Positions 44,486 to 52,291 of a DNA stretch of 52,291 bases are shown in pieces. Made by a program: the position numbers and the translations under genes. The first letter of the stretch is position 1. The number at the start of each line of letters is the position of its first letter. The notes below the pieces were generated by a model. It was not told where the DNA came from and made no database searches. It saw only the letters and a program-made list of their open reading frames with translations. Source of the DNA: Roseinatronobacter alkalisoli (lineage in GTDB: Bacteria > Pseudomonadota > Alphaproteobacteria > Rhodobacterales > Rhodobacteraceae); NCBI RefSeq assembly GCF_028745735.1, contig NZ_JAQZSM010000025.1, forward strand, positions 1-52,291, given 5' to 3'.

Positions 44486-45762
44486 GCCACGGACCTTGTT
44501 CCGACCATGACCAATTGGCGTTCGATCTGCTCTGCCAGATACGCGCTGTCTTCTTCAATGGCCAGAAAACGACCCGACCCCCAGGTATTCAGCCATCCCA
44601 GACCGATAAAATGAACGCCGTGAACATCCGTCACCCCGCGGTGGAATTCTGGCTTTCCGCGCCCGTCAAACACATCGACTTCGATCCAGCTGTAATCCGG
44701 GCGAAAGCCGATCGCCCAAATCACCGATGCGATATTGGCGTCTTTCGTGTCCAGTTCGGTGCGCTCTGTTTCAGGCTCCCATACCTTTGCGAATGGGGCC
44801 TCTTCCGGCGCGTCAATGCCTTCGCGCGCAATATAGGCATCAATCTGATTGCAGATACCGACATAGCTTGCATCCGCATCATCCAGATTCTTTTTCAGAT
44901 CGGGCAGGAATTTCAGTTTGCTGCCGTCCATATCCGCCAGCGAACCATATAGTTCCACGCCATGATCGACATGCCATTTGCGCAGGTCGATTTCCTTGCC
45001 GCCGTCGCGCCCGGACATGTAGTGATTGGTCTGGGTCATGGCTTTGTGCGGGTCGGGGTGGCGGTCGATGGTGATATCATAATGGCCGGCATCATACAGC
45101 CAATCGGTCGCATCGCGCCCCCGGTATTTGCGCGGGCTGCGCGGGGCGGGTCCAACAGCCAGATGCACCTTGCGACCAGCGCGGACGAAATCTTCCATGA
45201 TCTGCACGCCGGACTGGCCGGTTCCGACAATCAGGATATCCCCATCCGGCAGCTGAGCGGGCGACCGGTAATCGACCGAATGCATCTGCGTTATCGCCGG
45301 ATCCAGTTTGCTGGCATAGGGTGGCTCAATCGGCGTGTCATAACCGCCGGTCGCGATGACCACCTGATCGCAGGTCCATGTGCCCGCCGTAGTCTCGACG
45401 ATAAAACCGCCATCATCATGCGGTGCCACGCGGGTCACACGGGTATGTTCGCGGATGTCCGGTTCGAAACTACGCGCAAACGCATCCAGATATTCCGTGA
45501 TCTCCGCGCGCAGCATGAAACCGTGCGGGTCAGTGCCGCCATATTCCTTGTCATAATGGAAACCGGGCAGGCGGCATTGCCAGTTCGGCGTCACAAGGCA
45601 GAAGCTGTCCCAGCGGTTCACCCGCCAGGAATGGAATTTCTCATGCCTTTCGAAAATTACTGATCTGATGCCCTTTTTGTGCAACTGCTTGGCGACAGAC
45701 AAGCCGGCCTGTCCTCCGCCAATAATCGCGACGGGAACATCGAAGATATCTGCAGCGTTCAT
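44482..45762 (-). CDS. MSMEG_0569-family flavin-dependent oxidoreductase
   Basis: A 426-residue flavoprotein monooxygenase-like enzyme. The FAD-binding motif is IIGGGQAGLS (residues 13-22), the central NAD(P) motif is IVGTGQSG, and VIATGGYDTP follows. It resembles the MSMEG_0569 family, a standard member of the Nit1 nitrilase cluster, and more broadly the FMO/BVMO-like oxidases. AAGGAG eight bases before ATG 45762 fixes the start. It overlaps the LnmK-like gene and follows the MSMEG_0570 gene by 11 bp. The substrate is unknown. Confidence 0.85.
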   Translation of the reverse strand: MNAADIFDVPVAIIGGGQAGLSVAKQLHKKGIRSVIFERHEKFHSWRVNRWDSFCLVTPNWQCRLPGFHYDKEYGGTDPHGFMLRAEITEYLDAFARSFEPDIREHTRVTRVAPHDDGGFIVETTAGTWTCDQVVIATGGYDTPIEPPYASKLDPAITQMHSVDYRSPAQLPDGDILIVGTGQSGVQIMEDFVRAGRKVHLAVGPAPRSPRKYRGRDATDWLYDAGHYDITIDRHPDPHKAMTQTNHYMSGRDGGKEIDLRKWHVDHGVELYGSLADMDGSKLKFLPDLKKNLDDADASYVGICNQIDAYIAREGIDAPEEAPFAKVWEPETERTELDTKDANIASVIWAIGFRPDYSWIEVDVFDGRGKPEFHRGVTDVHGVHFIGLGWLNTWGSGRFLAIEEDSAYLAEQIERQLVMVGTRSVA

Positions 45763-45773
45763 AGCGCTCTCCT

Positions 45774-46061
45774 TTATGTTGAAATCGCAAGGCACAGGAT
45801 CCTGGCGTCCTTTTGTCCTGCGAAGGTGGCGGCGCGGCGTTCCAGGCGGTCAAGCTGATCCATGGCCAACGAACAAGCGAACCCATATTTCTGCTCCACC
45901 CGGGCGGAGGCTTGTTCAAGCGCCCTGCGCGCAGATTGCATGAACGCTGGCAACGGGTAGCTCTGTCCTGCGCTGAAGGTTTCGGCAATGACGCTGGACG
46001 GGGAATAGCAGCGTTCTTCATGCCCGTCAGGCCAGCGGATTGTCCAATAGGTTTCAGGCAT
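45774..46061 (-). CDS. MSMEG_0570-family small protein of the Nit1 cluster
   Basis: A 95-residue protein beginning METYW-like (MPETYWTIRWPDG), with SPSSVI and LPAFMQSAR as landmarks. It matches the MSMEG_0570 'nitrogen starvation response' family, known only from nitrilase clusters. The start at 46061 overlaps the AIR-synthase-like gene by 8 bp; a longer frame to 46100 lies inside that gene. Small size and no catalytic motif suggest a binding or regulatory subunit. No biochemical role is known to me. Confidence 0.8.
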   Translation of the reverse strand: MPETYWTIRWPDGHEERCYSPSSVIAETFSAGQSYPLPAFMQSARRALEQASARVEQKYGFACSLAMDQLDRLERRAATFAGQKDARILCLAIST

Positions 46062-47031
46062 TTGCGGTTTCCTTTCCCGAAAACGACAGATAAGGCGCAC
46101 TGGCGTAATCCCAGAAAAGCGCGGTGTCTTGCCCCTGTATCAGGTCCACGCGGCTGCCCTCGGACACGGCCCCGATGCGGCTTGCCCAGATGCCGCGTGC
46201 GCGAAACGCATTGCAGACCTTTCCGGCATTTTCCCGGCTGACAGACAGCAGAAAGCCAAAACTGGGAAAGCTGCGCATCCAGCGTTCAAGGCCAACCCCG
46301 TCGGGCGGTGTGATCTGGTCCAGATCCAACGCAATCGCGACATTCGAACATTCCGCAAGCATCAGCGCCGTGCCCGCAATGCCACCCTGACTGATATCCT
46401 TGCCAGCATTCAACAGACCTGCTTCGGCCAATTCCGGCAACAGCGCAAGATCACCGCGCAGGCGTGCATGCGGCGCATCCAGCGCGGCACAGTAATTGTC
46501 GAAATTCACATAGTGACCGCGGTGGTCAATCGCCGCAAGCAGCACATCACCGGGGCGCGCGTCAAAGCTGGTCACCGGGACGGTTGCCTTGCCCAGCACC
46601 GATACCGCAAGGTTCAGTTCACTGGCCGCAAAATTCGTATGCCCGCCCACCAGCGGCACGCCATAGGCCGCCGCCGCATCGCGCAAACCCGTCATCAAGG
46701 GCAACGCGCTGGCCTCATCCGGGGCCCATACCATGTCGATCAGCGCACGCGCCCGCCCGCCCATGGCCGCAATGTCGGACAGATTCACCATCACACCACA
46801 CCACCCTGCAAACCATGGGTCCGCCTGCACGAAAGCGGGAATGAACCCTTCGCCCGCCAGCAGATCAACGCCATCGGCTGTGGCAATCATGGCGGCGTCG
46901 TCACCGGGCCTGCCCGCAGACCCCGCTGTCAGCCCGAGCATGCCCGCCGCGCGTGCAATGCCCAGCTTCGACCGGATCGCGGGGTGCGCGCGCAACCGCG
47001 GCGCAAGGGTGTAGGGACCGGGGCCGGTCAT
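46054..47031 (-). CDS. Sll0787-family AIR synthase-like protein
   Basis: A 325-residue PurM/AIR-synthase-like ATPase. PurM landmarks are GRPGDDAAMI (about residues 40-49), the metal/nucleotide segment VNLSDIAAMGG, and the C-terminal ISQGGIAGTALML. The family is a constant member of the Nit1 cluster. PurM-type enzymes activate an amide, acid or thio group as a phosphate ester, so this one may activate the product of the nitrilase or radical SAM step. It overlaps the GNAT gene by ATGA (47028-47031) and the MSMEG_0570 gene by 8 bp. Confidence 0.85.
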   Translation of the reverse strand: MTGPGPYTLAPRLRAHPAIRSKLGIARAAGMLGLTAGSAGRPGDDAAMIATADGVDLLAGEGFIPAFVQADPWFAGWCGVMVNLSDIAAMGGRARALIDMVWAPDEASALPLMTGLRDAAAAYGVPLVGGHTNFAASELNLAVSVLGKATVPVTSFDARPGDVLLAAIDHRGHYVNFDNYCAALDAPHARLRGDLALLPELAEAGLLNAGKDISQGGIAGTALMLAECSNVAIALDLDQITPPDGVGLERWMRSFPSFGFLLSVSRENAGKVCNAFRARGIWASRIGAVSEGSRVDLIQGQDTALFWDYASAPYLSFSGKETANA

Positions 47032-47570
47032 CTGCGTTTTCCCGGTTTCAGGAACCACCCCAGTTCCGGGTCTGCACAAGGCGGATAAAACGCCAGATCA
47101 GCGCGCATCTGCGCATGGACAACACCGTGAAGAACCACTTCACCCACGACTGACCAGTGAAGCCTGCGAAATAATGGCACATTCTGCTTTTGCACATGCG
47201 CGAGGAAAGTGTCGCAACCACGGGTGTTGGCCGAGCAGACCGCAAGCCTGATCAGTTCGGCCCCCAACCGCCCCACCTGACGAAAATCGCGGTCCACCGC
47301 CAGCCGCGACCCCCACCACAGGCCCGGTTGCGGTTCATGAATGCGGACGGTCCCGACCACATCATCGGCCTCATGCGCATAGGTTGACAGCGCAACAAGA
47401 TGGGTCGCGACATGGTCCACCTCGTCGCGGTCATGTTGCGGAAATATTTTCTGCTCCTCGACAAAGACTTTGTGGCGCAAGGCTTGCGCACCATGCAATT
47501 CAAACGGTCTGGAAGCCACGCGGATGTAGAATCCCGGGCACTGGAAATGTTGCGGTTCCAGTTCAATCAT
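47028..47570 (-). CDS. MSMEG_0567/Sll0786-family GNAT acetyltransferase
   Basis: A 180-residue GNAT-fold protein. ALRHKVFVEEQKIF (about residues 29-42) is the characteristic start of this subgroup and resembles autoinducer-synthase-like GNATs; the acetyl-CoA region is RLAVDRDFRQVGRLGAELI. It overlaps the radical SAM gene (ATGA, 47567-47570) and the AIR-synthase-like gene. It presumably N-acylates an intermediate of the cluster's pathway; substrate unknown. Confidence 0.83.
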   Translation of the reverse strand: MIELEPQHFQCPGFYIRVASRPFELHGAQALRHKVFVEEQKIFPQHDRDEVDHVATHLVALSTYAHEADDVVGTVRIHEPQPGLWWGSRLAVDRDFRQVGRLGAELIRLAVCSANTRGCDTFLAHVQKQNVPLFRRLHWSVVGEVVLHGVVHAQMRADLAFYPPCADPELGWFLKPGKRR

Positions 47571-48670
47571 GCCGGCACCTTCAGGGATTCATATTTCGAC
47601 AGCGCCGAGCAGGCACCGCATTTTCCGCATCCCGCCTTAATGTCTTCAGACCGCATTCCTGCACGCACGATCATCTGTCCAAGCGGACGCAGGACAGATG
47701 CCATGAATTCAGGTCTGGGCGCAGGGTGACTTTCCAGCGGTGTGCCGGAAATAGGCACAAACGGCACGACAAACGGGTAAACCCCCATGTCACACAGCTT
47801 TTGCCCCATTTCCAGGATCGCCTCGCGCGTGTCCCCAAGCCCGGCCAGGATGTAGGTTGACACCTGACCGCGCCCGAAAACCTTCACTGCGGCCTCAAAG
47901 CTCGACATGTATTTCTCAACCGGAACCGTGGCCTTGCCCGGCATGATGCGCGCGCGCACCTCCTGCGTCACGGCCTCCAGGTGCATGCCAAGCGCATCAA
48001 TGCCCGCATCAAACATGCGCTGATGCCAGATATCATCGGCGGGCGGTTCGCATTGGCCCTGAATGGGCAGATCAACCGCTGCCTTGATCGCGCGCGCGCT
48101 GTCAACCATGACCGCAGCACCCCGGTCCTTGCCCGGCGGTGTTCCGGTCGTCATGACCATATGCTTCACGCCATCCAGTTCGACCGCTGCCTTCGCAACC
48201 TCAGCCAGTTGTTCAGGGGTTTTGTGCGCAATGGTGCGCCCTGCGGCCAGACTCTGGCCGATGGCGCAGAACTGACAGGTCTTCTTGCGGCTTTCATAGC
48301 GGATGCAGGTCTGCAGAACTGTTGTCGCCAGAACATCGCGTGAATGCAGGGTCGCTATATGGCTGTATGGTATGCCGTCGGCGGTTTTCAGGTCATAGAA
48401 CCGTGGCCGCGTGGGAAAATGCAGCCGTGCCACCTCTTTCCCGTCGCGTGTCAGGCGCGCGTGGCCGCTGGCGTCTGGTGCCTCGACCAGAAACGGCGAC
48501 TGAAAGGCGGGCGCGGTATGCACAGGCACCATGACGGTCTTTGACCCAAGCGTGACGGCCTTGTGGTCAGACGGGCCCGCCCCGCCGCGGCGCGCTTCGT
48601 GCCCCGCGCCGGGATCGGCCAGCCGCATCCCGTAGGATTGCAGATCGTTGATCAGGTCAGCGTCAGACAT
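47567..48670 (-). CDS. MSMEG_0568-family radical SAM protein
   Basis: A 367-residue radical SAM-fold protein of the MSMEG_0568 family. The cluster cysteines are Cys122, Cys132 and Cys135 ([15 protein letters not shown]), a CX9CX2C spacing instead of the canonical CX3CX2C. Three more cysteines, Cys348, Cys351 and Cys354 (CGKCGAC), close to the C-terminus could bind a second cluster. [10 protein letters not shown] follows the GGE-like position. It overlaps the nitrilase gene by 8 bp and the GNAT gene by 4 bp. It is expected to cleave SAM to make a radical on an unknown substrate; the odd spacing makes the exact chemistry uncertain. Confidence 0.82.
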   Translation of the reverse strand: MSDADLINDLQSYGMRLADPGAGHEARRGGAGPSDHKAVTLGSKTVMVPVHTAPAFQSPFLVEAPDASGHARLTRDGKEVARLHFPTRPRFYDLKTADGIPYSHIATLHSRDVLATTVLQTCIRYESRKKTCQFCAIGQSLAAGRTIAHKTPEQLAEVAKAAVELDGVKHMVMTTGTPPGKDRGAAVMVDSARAIKAAVDLPIQGQCEPPADDIWHQRMFDAGIDALGMHLEAVTQEVRARIMPGKATVPVEKYMSSFEAAVKVFGRGQVSTYILAGLGDTREAILEMGQKLCDMGVYPFVVPFVPISGTPLESHPAPRPEFMASVLRPLGQMIVRAGMRSEDIKAGCGKCGACSALSKYESLKVPA

Positions 48671-49652
48671 TGGGTGTCTCCTCTTCCATCACATTCGCGA
48701 AGGGTTCCGGGTTCGGGGCTGGCGGCATGACAACGCGCGCTTCTGCGGGGCGGGTGTCATGCACCAGATGCAGCAATTCTGGGCGCGCATAATGGCCAAC
48801 GCTGTCCATCATGCGCTTGCGCTTGGTGATCAGCCGCATATCCAGATCGGCAATCAGAATCCCCTCGCCCGATGTGATCGGGTCGGCCAGATGCCGGCCT
48901 TCGGGCGATATGATGCAGGTCATGCAGCCGTCGCGCATGGCTGACTGCAACCTGGGATCGGGGTGCAGCGACTGAATCTGGTCTTCGGTCAACCAGCCGG
49001 TCGCATTGACCACGAAACACCCCGCTTCCAGCGCATGGTGGCGCATCGTCACTTCGATCTGTTCCCCGAAGATCGGGCCGACCAGCGAACCGGGAAAATG
49101 CGCGGCGTGAATTTCCTCGTGCTGGCACATCAGGGCGTAGCGCGCCAAAGGGTTATAATGCTCCCAGCAGGCAAGTGCGCCGACGCGGCCGACTCTGGTT
49201 TCCACAACCTTCAGCCCGGCCCCATCGCCTTGCCCCCAGACCATGCGCTCATGATACGTGGGCGTGATCTTTCGCCGCTTGAGCGCCAGCGTGCCATCCG
49301 CATCGAAAATCAGTTGGGTATTGAAAAGCGATCCATTGTCACGTTCGTTCACGCCCAGAACAACCACGACGCCATGCCTGCGGGCCATATCCGCCACTGC
49401 ACGAGTTTCATTGGACGGCACAACAACGGCCTGTTCATAAAGTTCCAGATGCGCAGGGCCTTGTTGCACCGGCGGCAGAACGAAGGAAAAATATGGATAG
49501 TAAGGCACGAATGTTTCTGGAAAGACGATAAATTCCGCGCCCTTCCCCGCCGCCTCTGCAATGGCATTCAGAACCCGCTCAATGGTTCCGGCACGCCCCG
49601 TAAGATCAGGGGCAATCTGCACAGCGGCGGCACGGATTGTATCGGTTCGCAT
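48663..49652 (-). CDS. Nitrilase of the Nit6803 / Nit1-cluster type
   Basis: A 329-residue nitrilase-superfamily enzyme. The catalytic triad is Glu46 (VFPETF), Lys128 ([15 protein letters not shown]) and Cys162 (ACWEHYNPL), as in true nitrilases. Start 49652 is set by the family N-terminus [17 protein letters not shown]; the ribosome binding site is weak. The gene follows the MSMEG_0572-family gene by 71 bp. It would convert a nitrile to an acid plus ammonia. Nit1 clusters have been linked to cyanide or nitrile use in other bacteria; which nitrile is used here is unknown. Confidence 0.9.
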   Translation of the reverse strand: MRTDTIRAAAVQIAPDLTGRAGTIERVLNAIAEAAGKGAEFIVFPETFVPYYPYFSFVLPPVQQGPAHLELYEQAVVVPSNETRAVADMARRHGVVVVLGVNERDNGSLFNTQLIFDADGTLALKRRKITPTYHERMVWGQGDGAGLKVVETRVGRVGALACWEHYNPLARYALMCQHEEIHAAHFPGSLVGPIFGEQIEVTMRHHALEAGCFVVNATGWLTEDQIQSLHPDPRLQSAMRDGCMTCIISPEGRHLADPITSGEGILIADLDMRLITKRKRMMDSVGHYARPELLHLVHDTRPAEARVVMPPAPNPEPFANVMEEETPNV

Positions 49653-49723
49653 GATATCACTCTGTCGATAGGAAAATGCCGGTATCGGGCCGGACCAGAT
49701 ACATAGGGTCCGGCCCGAAGGCT

Positions 49724-50206
49724 TCAGACTGTCCAGGTGTCCAGAATGAAGGCGTTGTCCTTGCGGTGCAGCAGGATACAATCCAGCACATCCTGCGGGG
49801 CTATCGGCACGATACCGGGCAGCAACGCTGGCTCGCCGTGACCATACAGCGCTTGCAGGCCGAACCGGCAGCAATAGATCGTTCCACCCTCTGCCATGAA
49901 TTTCTTCAGGTTTGCGGCGAAATTCTGGTGCCCCGGGAACGCCTCGTCGCCCAGCGTCGGAAAGCCGCGCTGAATACCCAATGTGACACCCGGCCCGTAA
50001 AGCAGGATCGACGTTTCGAAACCTTTGCGCTGCAACCGGATTGCCTGCAAAATGTTGACAAGCCCGATAGACCCTTCGAACGCAACTGTATGGAAGGTCA
50101 CAAGAGCTTTCTCGCCAGGATCGGCCTTGACGTCTTCAAAGACCTTTTCCTCGTAATCGACGAAAAAATCGCCATCCTTGTGCTTTTCCTTGGTAACTGC
50201 AGGCAT
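49724..50206 (-). CDS. MSMEG_0572/Sll0783-family protein, first gene of the Nit1 cluster
   Basis: A 160-residue protein resembling the MSMEG_0572/Sll0783 'nitrogen starvation response' family, with DsrE-like fold features ([42 protein letters not shown] as landmarks). ATG 50206 is preferred over 50221 because AAGGAG lies seven bases upstream of it. It is the first gene of the operon, divergent from the MocR-type regulator across 283 bp. The paired cysteines (IYCCRFG) could be functional. Its activity is unknown. Confidence 0.85.
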   Translation of the reverse strand: MPAVTKEKHKDGDFFVDYEEKVFEDVKADPGEKALVTFHTVAFEGSIGLVNILQAIRLQRKGFETSILLYGPGVTLGIQRGFPTLGDEAFPGHQNFAANLKKFMAEGGTIYCCRFGLQALYGHGEPALLPGIVPIAPQDVLDCILLHRKDNAFILDTWTV

Positions 50207-50489
50207 CAAGTTCTCCTTCATCGCTGTCTGACTGTTGATGCCCCAACATGCGCCCAAAGAATTTTTGCCCGCAATAATGCAGTCAATAAGATATCAATTA
50301 TCCATACAATTTACCAAGAAGATGCTGAATAGTTGCGCATACTGCATGGTTTTCGTTCAGGTTCAGAACGGGAATCCGGCGCTCCCATGCACCGAAGCTG
50401 ATCTTTGCAGCGATTCGCGGCCTGCATCCATACAATCCGCTTCAATCCCGCCCGAAGTTCCATTACCCTGCGCCCAAACGGAGAGATCG
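50207..50489. promoter_or_regulatory. Divergent MocR / nitrilase-cluster control region with direct repeats
   Basis: Two exact copies of ATCCATACAAT lie at 50300-50310 and 50426-50436, 126 bp apart, in the spacer between the divergent operon and regulator. MocR/GntR regulators are known to bind pairs of direct repeats, so these are good operator candidates. The spacing is longer than in the well-studied GabR case. Confidence 0.5.
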
Positions 50490-51860
50490 ATGATTGACTG
50501 GACGCCAGATTTGGAAACCGAAGGCAGACCGCGCTACATGGCAATCGCGGATGCCATCGAAAAAGATATCGGACGCGGGATCCTTGCAGCCGGTGTGCGC
50601 CTGCCGCCACAGCGCAGCCTGGCAGACCGCCTTGGAATTGATTTCACCACAGTTTCGCGCGGCTATTCCGAGGCACAATCCCGCGGACTTGTCGAAAGCC
50701 ATGTGGGGCGCGGCACCTTTGTTGCAAAACAGGCGAATTCCGGCAACGAGCCAGACCCGCAACGCATGGCGGAAGAAGATCTTTCCATGAATCTTCCGCC
50801 AGAACCCACCGACGCAGCACTTGTCGCCAGAATGCAGAACGGCCTGAATTATGTATCCGCCAATCTGTTGCAGCTGCTCAGATACCAGTCGCCGACCGGA
50901 TCAGACCGCGACAAGATGGCAGCGTCAACATGGCTTAGTCTGCGCGGCATGATGCCCAACAATGCGCGGGTGGTCATTACACCCGGGGCGCACAGTACGA
51001 TCTGCGCCATTCTTGCAATACTGACCAACCCCGGCGACACGGTTCTATGTGAACAGATTACATATCCGGGGTTTCGCAACATTGCCGCCCGTTGCGGCCT
51101 GAATGTGATCGGCGTCAGGATGGATGATCATGGCATCCTGCCCGAGGCGCTGAATGACGCCATTGCAACCCACCGGCCGAAAGCCGTGTATCTGAACCCG
51201 ACACTGCAAAACCCGACGACAATAACAATACCAAACGACCGCAGGCTTGTTATTTCGGAAGTGCTGAACAAGCACGGCGTGCAACTGATCGAGGATGACG
51301 CTTACGGCTTTGTTCCGGCCCGCGCACCAGCACCGATCGCGGTTTCTGCGCCGGATCTGACCTGGCATATCGGGGGGCTGGCAAAATGCATCGGCGCAGG
51401 CTTGCGACTGGCCTATACTGTCGCGCCCAACGCAAAAGAAGCACACGCCCTGGGACAGATCATCAAGACACAAGCAGTCATGGCGTCCCCGATCATGGCC
51501 GCCCTTGCAACGCGCTGGATAGAGGACGGAACCGCCGACCAGATACGGCGCTTTATCCGTTCTGAAACCGCCGCCCGGCAGGCCATAGCGCGCGATGTTC
51601 TGGACGGATGCACCTTCCGGTCAGAAGAAAACGCATTCAATGTATGGCTGTCACTGCCAGAAGGTGTCGGACGTGCAGATATCGTGGCACGCATGGCCGG
51701 TCGCCCCATAGGCCTGCTGTCATCCGATGCGTTTACTGTCGGCACGCCACCGGGCGAACATGTGCGGCTCTGCCTTGGCGGATCACTCTCGCGCGACGCG
51801 CTGCGTTCTCATCTGTATTTCCTTGTGAACAGCATCCAGCACAATTCCTACATGGGGTGA
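50490..51860 (+). CDS. MocR-type regulator (GntR helix-turn-helix fused to aminotransferase fold)
   Basis: A 456-residue MocR-family protein. The N-terminal GntR winged helix spans about residues 14-80 (GVRLPPQRSLADRLGIDFTTVSRGY). The remainder is a fold-type I aminotransferase domain with the PLP lysine Lys299 in HIGGLAKCIGAGLR and Asp269 near LIEDDAYGF; the NPTLQNPT loop is present. ATG 50490 has GGAG seven bases upstream; longer frames begin in the control region. It is divergent from the nitrilase cluster and probably senses an amino compound tied to that pathway through PLP. Confidence 0.9.
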   Translation: MIDWTPDLETEGRPRYMAIADAIEKDIGRGILAAGVRLPPQRSLADRLGIDFTTVSRGYSEAQSRGLVESHVGRGTFVAKQANSGNEPDPQRMAEEDLSMNLPPEPTDAALVARMQNGLNYVSANLLQLLRYQSPTGSDRDKMAASTWLSLRGMMPNNARVVITPGAHSTICAILAILTNPGDTVLCEQITYPGFRNIAARCGLNVIGVRMDDHGILPEALNDAIATHRPKAVYLNPTLQNPTTITIPNDRRLVISEVLNKHGVQLIEDDAYGFVPARAPAPIAVSAPDLTWHIGGLAKCIGAGLRLAYTVAPNAKEAHALGQIIKTQAVMASPIMAALATRWIEDGTADQIRRFIRSETAARQAIARDVLDGCTFRSEENAFNVWLSLPEGVGRADIVARMAGRPIGLLSSDAFTVGTPPGEHVRLCLGGSLSRDALRSHLYFLVNSIQHNSYMG

Positions 51861-51944
51861 TTGCAGCCCTCACTGTTCAGCGGCGGTTGCCCTGCTGCTT
51901 GAATTCCCGCATTACCTGCGGACACATGCTGAATTGTCTGCATA

Positions 51945-51968
51945 AATGATGCAAAAATGTGCATCATT
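51945..51968. promoter_or_regulatory. Large palindrome upstream of LysR gene
   Basis: AATGATGCA (51945-51953) and TGCATCATT (51960-51968) form a perfect 9-bp inverted repeat around a 6-base AT-rich loop. It lies between the MocR gene and the LysR gene at 52099. No T-run follows, so it looks like an operator, not a terminator. Confidence 0.55.
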
Positions 51969-52098
51969 GTCGCGAGATGCGACTGCATTGTGTAACAATG
52001 GCATTTCATCGCGCCTTTCTGATGTTAATGTCACGGTATCTTACTGTGGATCCTGACAACCGGTCCCTGATCAACCGGTTCGAAAAAGGGATGTAGGC

Positions 52099-52291
52099 AT
52101 GACGCAAATCCAGAACCGCACACTTCCGCCGCTGAACCCGCTCAAGGCGTTCGAAGCGGCGGCGCGGCACAACAGCCTGACATTGGCCGCCGACGAACTG
52201 AATGTCAGTCAGGTCGCCGTCAGCAGACAGGTGCGTGTGCTGGAAGACTACATGGGCGTCACATTGTTCCGGCGCCTGAATCGCGGCCTGG
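52099..52291 (+). CDS. LysR-family transcriptional regulator, truncated by window end
   Basis: The first 64 codons of a LysR-type regulator, cut by the end of the window. The helix-turn-helix reads LNPLKAFEAAARHNSLTLAADELNVSQVAVSRQ (landmarks: LKAFEAAARH, DELNVSQ, VSRQVRVLE), typical of the GcvA/AmpR subgroup. ATG 52099 follows AAAAGGG. The palindrome 51945-51968 is about 130 bp upstream. Nothing can be said of its target. Confidence 0.88.
   Translation, partial: MTQIQNRTLPPLNPLKAFEAAARHNSLTLAADELNVSQVAVSRQVRVLEDYMGVTLFRRLNRGL

Noticed and set aside
46129-47088. Plus-strand open frame opposite the AIR-synthase-like gene
   Set aside because: Shadow of a gene whose overlaps with its neighbours prove the operon direction.
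1-52291. tRNA, rRNA, CRISPR arrays, insertion sequences and prophage genes
   Set aside because: I looked for repeats, transposase or integrase motifs and RNA gene landmarks and found none that could be supported.

Overview
The window reads as a piece of a GC-rich alphaproteobacterial chromosome, most likely Rhodobacterales (Roseobacter-like). The grounds are the gene content (several tripartite tricarboxylate transporters, a GbcAB-type Rieske oxygenase, a sugar ABC system and a Nit1-type nitrilase cluster), dense operons joined by ATGA/TAATG overlaps, and codon use. No rRNA, tRNA, CRISPR array, intact insertion sequence or phage gene was seen.

Layout. (1) 1-2533: a more AT-rich accessory stretch with a broken STAND/NACHT-like NTPase (frameshift inside its Walker A motif) and an intact GSU2403-type nucleotidyltransferase-fold gene behind two tandem copies of a palindromic operator-like element. 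(2) 2853-10393: a carboxylate uptake and activation module: NDP-forming acyl-CoA synthetase, two IclR regulators, and TctC - crotonase - TctB - TctA. (3) 10501-13507: a small internally duplicated protein, then a GbcA/GbcB-type Rieske monooxygenase and its reductase. (4) 13633-17438: a FecBCD-type ABC importer translationally coupled to a SAM methyltransferase. (5) 17847-25073: alpha/beta hydrolase, PaaG-like crotonase, MmgE/PrpD protein, SDR, LysR regulator, AbrB-type membrane protein and a D-2-hydroxyacid dehydrogenase. (6) 25123-36094: a second tripartite transporter (TctB-TctA-TctC) beside a beta-oxidation-like operon (acyl-CoA dehydrogenase, FadJ-like bifunctional enzyme, NDP-forming acyl-CoA synthetase), a thiolase, a PaaI-like thioesterase and a CMD-family protein. 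(7) 36109-43645: a GtsABC/MalK-type sugar ABC importer, a class III CoA-transferase and a GH3 glycosidase. (8) 43679-51860: a Nit1-type nitrilase cluster of eight tightly packed genes, the last LnmK-like, divergent from a MocR-type regulator. (9) 52099-end: the start of a LysR gene cut by the window edge.

How it fits together. Regions 2 and 6 repeat one logic: import an organic acid with a tripartite transporter, load it onto CoA with a one-chain NDP-forming synthetase, and process it with crotonase/dehydrogenase/thiolase enzymes. Region 8 is the most unusual block. Its eight genes nearly all overlap, it combines a nitrilase with a radical SAM protein of non-standard cysteine spacing, a GNAT, an AIR-synthase-like ATPase, a flavoprotein and an LnmK-like acyltransferase/decarboxylase, and a MocR regulator faces it across a spacer carrying two exact 11-bp repeats. 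Substrates are inferred from families and context and are not proven by the sequence.
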